A DNA stretch of 14,114 nucleotides, taken from an uncultured bacterium. Its GTDB lineage: Bacteria; Cyanobacteriota; Vampirovibrionia; Gastranaerophilales; Gastranaerophilaceae. The position numbers and the translations under genes were made by a program. The stretch is from NCBI GenBank assembly GCA_900553895.1, contig USFB01000045.1, forward strand, positions 1 through 14,114, given 5' to 3'. Positions 1 through 4,894 of this stretch are shown here, in pieces. How positions within the stretch are numbered: the first letter of the stretch is position 1; every line of letters starts with the position of its first letter. Under the pieces are notes generated by a model, which saw only the letters and a program-made list of their open reading frames with translations, had not been told where the DNA came from and made no database searches.

Positions 1-160
1 GAATAAGAATTGAGTTTTGGGGAGACGAGGTTGATTCGATTAGAAGCTTTAGTATAACATCGCAAAGATCTCTAAAAATGCTAGAGGAAGCAATCATATA
101 TCCTTCTCATGAATTGATTGTAACAAGAAACATAGATGAAATATGCAATGAAATAGAAAA
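1..160 (+). pseudogene. mfd: Fragment of transcription-repair coupling factor Mfd (UvrB-homology region)
   Basis: Codons from position 3 read IRIEFWGDEVDSIRSF, then SITSQRSL, then an EEAIIYPSHELIVT segment. This matches the conserved stretch of Mfd ('RIEFFGDE(I/V)(D/E)SIR.F...(T/S)QRSL......I.PA.E') that precedes the RNA-polymerase-interacting part. The QRSL element favours Mfd over UvrB, which has a related RIEFFGDE motif. The frame continues without a stop into ThyX. The exact junction cannot be placed by eye and probably lies between about 125 and 190. The remainder of Mfd (RID, helicase motor, C-terminal domain) is absent downstream. It could be a real recombination remnant or an assembly chimera. 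Confidence 0.7.
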
Positions 161-752
161 AGATATTTTAGAAAATGCACAAGATGAAGAAAAATCTTTA
201 AAATTAATCAGCAGAGTTATTTCATCAGGTCATTACAGCACGATTGAACACGTACAAATTTCCTATGCAATAAGCGGAATTTCAAGAGCGTGCTCACACC
301 AACTTGTAAGACACAGGCTCATGTCATTCTCTCAAAAATCACAACGGTATGTTCAAGAAAAAACGCAATTTGACTACGTTGTACCAAAAACAATCGCAAA
401 TAATCCAGAATTTGCGGCAAAATACGACAAGTTCATGGAAGATACTTCCAAGTTATATTTGGAAATGACAGAAGCAGGCATTCCTGCGGAAGACGCAAGA
501 TTTATCCTGCCAAATGCAACATCAACATCAATGGTCGCAAGTTTAAACCTCAGAGAAATGATTCACCTTGCAAACCTCAGACTTTGTTCAAGGGCGCAAT
601 ATGAAATCAGAGTTCTTGTCAAAATGATGTGCGACGAACTTATAAAATCCGAACCGTGGCTCAAAGACTACCTTGTTCCAAAATGCGAAAAACTCGGCTT
701 TTGCGATGAAGACAAATCCTGCGGAAGAAAAACAAAAAGAGGACTGAATTAA
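1..752 (+). CDS. thyX: Flavin-dependent thymidylate synthase ThyX, N-terminus replaced by Mfd-like sequence; frame open to left edge
   Basis: ThyX makes dTMP from dUMP using methylene-tetrahydrofolate, NADPH and FAD. From the ATG at 78 the protein is 224 aa. It carries the ThyX signature RHRLMSFSQKSQR at residues 78-90, the preceding SGHYSTIEH segment (50-58), the conserved SRACSHQLVRHR context, and a cysteine-containing tail (KCEKLGFCDEDKSCG) seen in many firmicute-type ThyX proteins. The frame has no stop upstream of 78. It is open from position 3 to the window edge and reads RIEFWGDEVDSIRSF...TSQRSL, which is Mfd, not ThyX. The usual ThyX N-terminus (about 30 residues with the A-x-(K/R)-x-(C/S)-Y/F strand-helix near the FAD site) is not seen in front of DEEKSLKLISRVISSGH. 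The ATG at 78 has no convincing Shine-Dalgarno sequence. The stop overlaps the prfA start by one base (TAATG), implying translational coupling. The ThyX identity of the C-terminal three quarters is very secure. The true start, and whether the enzyme works, are uncertain. Confidence 0.85.
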   Translation, partial: IRIEFWGDEVDSIRSFSITSQRSLKMLEEAIIYPSHELIVTRNIDEICNEIEKDILENAQDEEKSLKLISRVISSGHYSTIEHVQISYAISGISRACSHQLVRHRLMSFSQKSQRYVQEKTQFDYVVPKTIANNPEFAAKYDKFMEDTSKLYLEMTEAGIPAEDARFILPNATSTSMVASLNLREMIHLANLRLCSRAQYEIRVLVKMMCDELIKSEPWLKDYLVPKCEKLGFCDEDKSCGRKTKRGLN

Positions 753-1837
753 TGGAAGAAATGCTCGATAAAATTATCAAAATTGAAGAAAAATATACCG
801 AGTTAGGTGAAATTTTAAGTAAACCTGAAATTATTCAAGACTACAACAAGTTCCGTGATTTATCAAAGCAACGTAAATCAATGGAAGAAACCGTTGAACT
901 TTATCACAAATGGCAAGAAGCAACAGATGCAATAAAAGATGCAACAGAACTTCTTCACGGCGAGCAAGATGAAGAAATGAGAAACTTTTTGAAAGCGGAA
1001 ATTGCATCTAATGAAGAAAAAATTGCAGATTATTCAGAAAAGATGAAAGTCCTCTTATTGCCGAGAGATCCGATGGATGACAAGGACATTATGCTTGAAA
1101 TCAGAGGCTCGGCAGGCGGTGATGAAGCAAACATTTTTGCTGGCGACTTGATGAGAATGTATATGCGCTATGCCGATAAAATGGGATGGCAAACTCAAGT
1201 TTTAAGTAAGACCGAATGTGAAGCCGGCGGTGTAAGTGAAGTTATTATTTCTATGAAAGGTGACAGCATTTATTCTCGTCTTAAATACGAATCAGGCGTT
1301 CACAGAGTTCAAAGAGTTCCTGCAACAGAATCTCAAGGCAGAGTGCACACTTCAACAGCAACCGTTGCCGTTATGCCTGAAGTTGACGATGTTGAAGTAG
1401 AATTAAATATGAATGATGTTGAAATTTCAACTGCTCGTTCAGGCGGTGCAGGCGGTCAAAACGTAAACAAAGTAGAAACCGCAGCGCGTGTATTCCACAA
1501 ACCGACAGGAATTATGATTTTCTGTACAGAAGAACGTTCTCAATTGCAAAACAAAGAAAGAGCTTTACAAATCTTGAAAGCAAAACTTTATGATATGGAA
1601 GTTCAAAAACAAATGCAGGAAATCACCGACTTAAGACGTTCTCAAGTCGGAACAGGTGACAGAAGCGAACGTATCAGAACTTATAACTTTCCGCAAGGTC
1701 GTTTGACAGACCACCGTATTAACCACAACCTTAACGTTTGGACAGTAATTGACGGTGATTTGGATGAGTTGATTGATTTGTTGACAGAATATGACCAAAA
1801 ATTAAAGTTGGAAAAATTGGCTGAAACACAAGCTTAG
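752..1837 (+). CDS. prfA: Peptide chain release factor 1 (RF1)
   Basis: RF1 recognises UAA and UAG stop codons in the ribosomal A site and triggers peptidyl-tRNA hydrolysis. The 361-aa product is full length for the family. It has the N-terminal helical domain, then EIRGSAGGDEANIFAGDL, the stop-codon recognition region RVPATESQGRVHTS containing the RF1-type PAT tripeptide (RF2 has SPF), and the catalytic GGQ loop in SGGAGGQNVNKVETA. The GGQ glutamine is the site methylated by PrmC in the family. The ATG overlaps the upstream thyX stop (TAATG), so translation may be coupled. A strong palindrome follows the stop at 1877-1908. No prmC is seen in the window. Confidence 0.98.
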   Translation: MEEMLDKIIKIEEKYTELGEILSKPEIIQDYNKFRDLSKQRKSMEETVELYHKWQEATDAIKDATELLHGEQDEEMRNFLKAEIASNEEKIADYSEKMKVLLLPRDPMDDKDIMLEIRGSAGGDEANIFAGDLMRMYMRYADKMGWQTQVLSKTECEAGGVSEVIISMKGDSIYSRLKYESGVHRVQRVPATESQGRVHTSTATVAVMPEVDDVEVELNMNDVEISTARSGGAGGQNVNKVETAARVFHKPTGIMIFCTEERSQLQNKERALQILKAKLYDMEVQKQMQEITDLRRSQVGTGDRSERIRTYNFPQGRLTDHRINHNLNVWTVIDGDLDELIDLLTEYDQKLKLEKLAETQA

Positions 1838-1876
1838 TAAATGGAAAATCGAAAGTTTTCATTTTATAAATTTCAT

Positions 1877-1920
1877 AAGGTGGGAAAAGCGTTAGCGGTT
1901 CCCACCTTTTAAAGTTTTTG
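1877..1920 (+). terminator. Probable prfA terminator formed by a REP-like palindrome
   Basis: A 10-bp perfect stem, AAGGTGGGAA (1877-1886) pairing with TTCCCACCTT (1899-1908), encloses a 12-nt loop that can itself close as GC-GTTA-GC. It is followed by TTAAAGTTTTTGG, a modest T-rich tail. It lies 40 nt after the prfA stop. The core 28 nt (1879-1906) recurs with one difference at 4118-4145, so this is also a copy of a dispersed repeat. Confidence 0.6.
1879..1906. repeat. REP-like palindromic repeat, copy 1
   Basis: This 28-nt palindromic unit has GGTGGGAA and TTCCCACC arms around AAGCGTTAGCGG. It is identical to 4118-4145 except for one loop base (T here, G there). Two near-identical copies in separate intergenic regions indicate a dispersed intergenic repeat rather than chance. 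Confidence 0.7.
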
Positions 1921-1950
1921 GTGCAAAAATTCCCTCTCGCTGTTAATACA

Positions 1951-1984
1951 AAACTAAAACCTCCAAAATAAAAAATTTTGGAGG
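1951..1984 (-). terminator. Rho-independent terminator for the minus-strand small ORF
   Basis: A 10-bp stem, CCTCCAAAAT (1960-1969) with ATTTTGGAGG (1975-1984), has a 5-nt A loop. Read on the minus strand it is followed by TTTTAGTTTTG, a U-rich tail, whereas the plus side lacks a T run. It therefore ends transcription coming from the small ORF at 2067-2222. Confidence 0.65.
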
Positions 1985-2066
1985 CTAAAACTCTCAACCA
2001 TCTTAATTAGACAGCCTTTTTCATAACTTCATGAGCAAGTGTTTTTAATACAATGCTCTTATCTTT

Positions 2067-2222
2067 TTACTTCACTGCTTGTAATTTTGCTTGAACTCCA
2101 GATTCGGCATTAATTGTAACTGCGTTTGATATCGCCATTGTTCTTCGCTTTTTTGCCCCCCTCAAAATAAATTCAACTCCTGAAAAAGTATTATTGCTTG
2201 GGGTTGTAATCTTCTTTAACAT
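2067..2222 (-). CDS. Small protein of unknown function (51 aa), possibly truncated by an in-frame stop
   Basis: The product starts MLKKITTPSNNTFSGVEF and has a basic centre (RGAKKRRT) followed by AISNAVTINAESGVQAKLQ. I do not recognise a family. The ATG at 2222 is preferred over the ATG at 2339 because AAAGGA lies 9 nt upstream of it, whereas the longer reading adds an ill-formed lysine- and phenylalanine-rich leader. After the TAA stop (2067-2069) the same frame continues for 19 sense codons (KDKSIVLKTLAHEVMKKAV) to a second TAA at 2007-2009. That tail looks like a genuine amphipathic helix. The gene may therefore be an original 71-codon ORF with a recent nonsense change. A terminator (1951-1984) and a 5' hairpin (2238-2279) frame it, which supports a transcribed unit. 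Confidence 0.4.
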   Translation of the reverse strand: MLKKITTPSNNTFSGVEFILRGAKKRRTMAISNAVTINAESGVQAKLQAVK

Positions 2223-2237
2223 ATCCTGTTGTCCTTT

Positions 2238-2279
2238 CCGATAAATGTATTTTCTTAAGCCTTGTGTTATATTTATCGG
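2238..2279 (-). promoter_or_regulatory. Stem-loop in the leader of the small ORF
   Basis: Perfect 9-bp arms CCGATAAAT (2238-2246) and ATTTATCGG (2271-2279) are separated by 24 nt. In the minus-strand transcript the 3' arm ends directly before the AAAGGA Shine-Dalgarno of the 2067-2222 ORF, so folding could influence ribosome access. A possible extended -10 (TGTTACGAT, 2324-2332) lies upstream. No known riboswitch class is recognised. Confidence 0.35.
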
Positions 2280-2352
2280 CATTTTTTTGAAAAACTTTAG
2301 GATTTTTAAGAAAAGATTTACAAATCGTAACATGAACATTTAAAATTTTGGC

Positions 2353-2390
2353 AAAAAAAGTGGCGGAACGTTAAACCGTTCCGCCACTTT
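2353..2390 (-). terminator. Strong Rho-independent terminator of the M48-like gene
   Basis: A 14-bp perfect stem, AAAGTGGCGGAACG (2357-2370) with CGTTCCGCCACTTT (2377-2390), has a 6-nt loop. On the minus strand it is followed by a run of seven T. It lies about 20 nt past the stop of the 2411-3241 gene. Confidence 0.85.
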
Positions 2391-2410
2391 AAAAATATCT
2401 GAAATTTAAC

Positions 2411-3241
2411 TTATTTTTCTGTTGATTCAGAAAGTGTTTTTAATATTGTATAAGAAGCGTCCCAACCGCTTACTCCGCCTGTTGTTTTATATTGAGCAAT
2501 TTCTTTTGCTCTTAAAGCTTTGTTTTTAGCTTGTTCTTTGTTGAATTTTGCTAATTTTTTCTTGTTTGCGTTTCTTTCTTTTACGATTGGATTAGCGTAA
2601 GTCAGGAACGCTCTATATTCTTGACAGCCATAACCTGTTTTAACTCTTGATGGGTAGTTGTAAGTCATGTAGTCATAAACATTCATAGCTCTTTCTGTGT
2701 TGGCAGGTCTTCCTTGTAAAGCTTCCAATGTAGAACCCGGTTGTTTTGTAATAACTACAATCATTGCAAGTGGGTTATAGCCTGTTTTTGCTAATAAGTC
2801 AACACCTGTAATGTCAGCGGCTTTTTCATCGTTCAAGTTTGTTTTGTTTGCCAAAAATTCGCTGTTTGCAGCTGTTGTAATAATATTTTCAGAGCTTAAT
2901 TTACTTGTAATAGCGTTCTTTGCAGCATTTCTCATTTGATTTTTTGAATATGTTCCATTGATAATATGTCCCATTTCATTTGCAATAACTGCGGCTACTT
3001 CGCTATCGTTTCCTGCATAAGTTAAATCAGTGCTTGAAATTTGAATAACGTTAGTTAAATTTGTGTTAGCATTGTTTGCTGTGCCATTAACAACTTTGAA
3101 AGTAGTTTTAGCTGGCAAACTGTTTTTTGTAACGATTGTTTTACCAACAGTCGCAACTCTGTCTGCTGCGTTCCAAGTCGCTGCAAAAGCCGGCAATACC
3201 ATTAATGCTAATGTGAACATAGATACTATAATCTTTTTCAT
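2411..3241 (-). CDS. Secreted M48-peptidase-like protein with degenerate zinc site
   Basis: This 276-aa protein has a clear signal peptide (MKKIIVSMFTLALMVLPAFA, cleavage after AFA), so it is exported. The following domain resembles the M48 metalloprotease core (BepA/LoiP type). The helix EVAAVIANEMGHIINGT (81-97) corresponds to the HExxH helix. DEKAADITGVDLLAKTGYNP (138-157) corresponds to the 'ExEAD..G...L..AGYdP' segment. GRPANTER corresponds to the downstream HP....R motif. Three key positions differ: the first His of HExxH is Asn88, the Glu zinc ligand before the AD pair is Ala142, and the His of HPxxxxR is Arg. Glu89 and His92 remain. It is probably not an active zinc protease, perhaps a binding or chaperone paralogue. 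The C-terminus is lysine-rich with a possible helix. AAGGAGG precedes the ATG by about 4 nt. It follows gmhA by 29 bp but has its own promoter. Confidence 0.75.
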   Translation of the reverse strand: MKKIIVSMFTLALMVLPAFAATWNAADRVATVGKTIVTKNSLPAKTTFKVVNGTANNANTNLTNVIQISSTDLTYAGNDSEVAAVIANEMGHIINGTYSKNQMRNAAKNAITSKLSSENIITTAANSEFLANKTNLNDEKAADITGVDLLAKTGYNPLAMIVVITKQPGSTLEALQGRPANTERAMNVYDYMTYNYPSRVKTGYGCQEYRAFLTYANPIVKERNANKKKLAKFNKEQAKNKALRAKEIAQYKTTGGVSGWDASYTILKTLSESTEK

Positions 3242-3264
3242 AAAGCCTCCTTTTTTTTGAAATC

Positions 3265-3273
3265 ATTGTATCA
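3265..3273 (-). promoter_or_regulatory. Extended -10 promoter of the M48-like gene, overlapping the gmhA stop codon
   Basis: On the minus strand TGATACAAT forms TG-n-TACAAT. Its TG is part of the gmhA TGA stop (3271-3273). The predicted start is near 3258, giving a leader of about 17 nt that contains AAAGGAGG before the ATG at 3241. The same extended -10 pattern occurs before several genes in this window. Confidence 0.55.
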
Positions 3274-3837
3274 TGAATTTTTATAAAAATATTCTTCAAC
3301 TCTTTCACAAATAATATGTCCTGCAATTATGTGTAATTCTTGAATATTGTTTGTAATATCGGATGGAACATCAAGTGTGATATCCGCGAATTTTCTTAAT
3401 TCTCCACCATTTTTACCGACAAATGCAACGGTTTTAATTCCTTTTTCTTTTGCAATTTTAAACGCTTCAATTACGTTTTTAGAATTACCTGATGTAGAAA
3501 TCCCTACCAACACATCGCCTTTTTGCCCAATTGCTTCTAAAGGTCTTGAAAAAATGAATTCTGCTCCGTAGTCATTACCGATAGCTGTAAGCGAAGATGT
3601 ATTACAAGTTAAACTGTAAGCAGGAAGAGGCTTTCTATCTAATTTATATTTGCCCATAAGCTCTGCGGCTAAGTGTTGTGAATCCGCAGCCGAACCTCCA
3701 TTTCCGCAAAAAATAACTTTGTTACCTTGAGAAATTGCGTCAATCCAAAGCTTTGCAATAGCCTCTATAATTTGAGATTTCTCCTTTAATTTAAGAACAT
3801 TATTGCTTATTTTTTCTAACTCCGAATTAATTCCCAC
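3271..3837 (-). CDS. gmhA: Phosphoheptose (sedoheptulose-7-phosphate) isomerase, SIS domain
   Basis: GmhA converts sedoheptulose 7-phosphate to D-glycero-D-manno-heptose 7-phosphate, the first step towards ADP- or GDP-heptose for LPS core, S-layer glycans or capsules. From a GTG at 3837 the product is 188 aa, the usual size. Conserved residues include the phosphate loop GNGGSAADSQH (45-55), active-site pair His55/Glu59, Asp89 in IGNDYG, Ser114/116/119 in STSGNS, and Gln166/His174 in QELHIIAGH, with spacing as in E. coli GmhA. The GTG is chosen because AGGAG sits 6 nt upstream and an extended -10 lies 33 nt upstream. The frame stays open to an ATG at 4002, but those extra 55 residues (ARPNNPRQAARRADEGG...) translate intergenic repeat DNA. 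No other heptose gene is in the window, so the end product is unknown. Confidence 0.9.
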   Translation of the reverse strand: MGINSELEKISNNVLKLKEKSQIIEAIAKLWIDAISQGNKVIFCGNGGSAADSQHLAAELMGKYKLDRKPLPAYSLTCNTSSLTAIGNDYGAEFIFSRPLEAIGQKGDVLVGISTSGNSKNVIEAFKIAKEKGIKTVAFVGKNGGELRKFADITLDVPSDITNNIQELHIIAGHIICERVEEYFYKNS

Positions 3838-3843
3838 GATATT

Positions 3844-3848
3844 CTCCT
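3844..3848 (-). promoter_or_regulatory. Shine-Dalgarno that fixes the gmhA GTG start
   Basis: On the minus strand AGGAG is followed by AATATC (6 nt) and then GTG at 3837-3835. No comparable site precedes the ATG at 4002. Confidence 0.75.
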
Positions 3849-3869
3849 GATAGTTGCAGTACAAATTTG

Positions 3870-3878
3870 ATTTTAACA
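3870..3878 (-). promoter_or_regulatory. Extended -10 promoter of gmhA
   Basis: TGTTAAAAT on the minus strand (TG-n-TAAAAT) ends 32 nt before the GTG start. It falls inside the open frame that continues to 4002, which supports starting the protein downstream at 3837. Confidence 0.5.
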
Positions 3879-3961
3879 CGAAGTGAGTTTGGATAAAAGC
3901 CCCACCCTCATCAGCCCTCCGGGCAGCTTGTCTTGGATTATTCGGGCGAGCATAACATTCC

Positions 3962-3997
3962 AATAACAACAAATCCTTACGGATTTTTCTTGTTATT
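3962..3997. repeat. Two-part stem-loop in the gmhA-pgeF intergenic region
   Basis: The outer stem is AATAACAA (3962-3969) with TTGTTATT (3990-3997). The inner stem is AAATCC (3971-3976) with GGATTT (3981-3986) around TTAC. The structure would form in either transcript. Confidence 0.55.
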
Positions 3998-4117
3998 TCC
4001 ATGTTATTTGCTCTTACGAGCTTACGCTCTACCGAAAATCCGCTCTCCCCTCTAAGGGAGAAGCAGTAAAATTCGCAATATTAGCGCAAGTAACGGCTTC
4101 GCCCTTATGCAACGTAG

Positions 4118-4145
4118 GGTGGGAAAAGCGTGAGCGGTTCCCACC
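4118..4145. repeat. REP-like palindromic repeat, copy 2
   Basis: This 28-nt palindrome matches 1879-1906 at 27 of 28 positions; the difference is in the loop. It lies between two divergently transcribed genes and about 100 bp before pgeF, so a terminator role is unlikely here. This favours a dispersed repeat. Confidence 0.7.
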
Positions 4146-4227
4146 GTTTATATTAGGATAGAGCTTCAGCCTACCGATTTACCGAACAAAAAAAAGCAAG
4201 AGTAGCATTTAAAATTTTTACATTTCA

Positions 4228-4236
4228 TGCTACATT
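4228..4236 (+). promoter_or_regulatory. Extended -10 promoter of pgeF, predicting a leaderless mRNA
   Basis: TGCTACATT (TG-n-TACATT) ends only 6 nt before the ATG at 4243, so the expected transcription start falls at or next to the start codon. No Shine-Dalgarno sequence is present upstream of the ATG. Confidence 0.55.
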
Positions 4237-4242
4237 GTATCC

Positions 4243-4893
4243 ATGTTTTATTTTGAAGATTTTCACGGGACAAAAATTCTTAAAAGTGATTTATTAGAAG
4301 AGATAACTGCGTTTTTTTCTACAAGAGAGTTACCTGATTTAACTAAGCTGGGCGCAGATAGAATCCTTTTTCCCAAACAAACTCATAGTGACAACGTAGA
4401 ATTTGTAGATGAAAGAAACGAATACCCGAATACAGACGGGTTAATTTTACAAAACACAAATGACGCAGTTTATTTGCATTTTGCGGATTGTACACCTTTA
4501 ATATTTTACGATACCGTTCAAAAAATCGCTGCGGTTTCTCATGCCGGCTGGCGCGGAACCGCGCAAAAAATCGGTGTTAAAACGATTGAAAAAATGCAGT
4601 CATACCCAAAAGACATTATTGCACTTATCGGACCCGCAATATCTATGTGTTGTTATGAAGTTTCAGAAGAAGTTCGCGATACACTTCTTGCAACAGTTCA
4701 AGAAACCGAAGGACTTTTTATAAACAGAAATGTTGATTTAAAACGAATAAACGCACAGCAACTTAAAGAAATCGGCGTTCGACAAATCGATATTTGTCCG
4801 TATTGCACAAGTTGCGATAATGATTTATTTTATTCTTACCGCAAAGAAAACGGAACAGATAAAAGACATATTGCCGTTGCAAAATTGTCATAA
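4243..4893 (+). CDS. pgeF: PgeF/YfiH family (peptidoglycan editing factor; purine nucleoside phosphorylase / 'laccase' domain)
   Basis: Family members are zinc/copper-site enzymes reported as purine nucleoside phosphorylases or adenosine deaminases, and in E. coli as editing L-Ser out of peptidoglycan precursors. The metal triad is intact: His48 in PKQTHSDNV, Cys83 in HFADCTPLIFYD, and His100 in SHAGWRGTAQKI. The spacings are 35 and 17, close to E. coli H71/C107/H124. GPAISMCCYEV (130-140) and the C-terminal LFYSYRKENGTDKRHIA are also family hallmarks. At 216 aa it is slightly short at the N-terminus but complete. The start is set by the promoter 6 nt upstream and the absence of any other ATG. 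It converges on the 4895-6529 gene with one base between stop codons and no terminator. Confidence 0.93.
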   Translation: MFYFEDFHGTKILKSDLLEEITAFFSTRELPDLTKLGADRILFPKQTHSDNVEFVDERNEYPNTDGLILQNTNDAVYLHFADCTPLIFYDTVQKIAAVSHAGWRGTAQKIGVKTIEKMQSYPKDIIALIGPAISMCCYEVSEEVRDTLLATVQETEGLFINRNVDLKRINAQQLKEIGVRQIDICPYCTSCDNDLFYSYRKENGTDKRHIAVAKLS

Positions 4894-4894
4894 C

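Larger units (their letters stand above)
3879..4227. other. Hairpin- and repeat-rich intergenic region between gmhA and pgeF
   Basis: I see no convincing gene here. It holds GCCC-TCC-GGGC near 3917, a long stem-loop at 3962-3997 (AATAACAA/TTGTTATT plus AAATCC/GGATTT around TTAC), and GAGC-TTAC-GCTC at 4018-4029. It also has TCTCCC-CTCTAA-GGGAGA near 4044-4061 and the second REP-like palindrome (4118-4145). An imperfect direct repeat, GAGCTT-n2-GC(TC)CTACCGA, lies on either side of the REP copy (about 4018-4035 and 4161-4177). The base composition is richer in GC than the flanking genes, as expected of accumulated small repeats. Confidence 0.6.

Noticed and set aside
1731..1997. 88-codon minus-strand ORF across the prfA 3' end
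   Set aside because: It lies antisense to the conserved end of RF1 and runs through both hairpins. The composition is Phe/Pro-rich without a ribosome site, so it is a shadow.
2223..2339. N-terminal extension of the small ORF from an ATG at 2339
   Set aside because: It has no Shine-Dalgarno, crosses the leader hairpin, and has Lys/Phe-rich low-complexity composition. The ATG at 2222 has AAAGGA at good spacing.
4541..4723. 60-codon ORF in another frame of pgeF
   Set aside because: It overlaps the metal-site region of PgeF in a different frame and has no ribosome site. It is a shadow.
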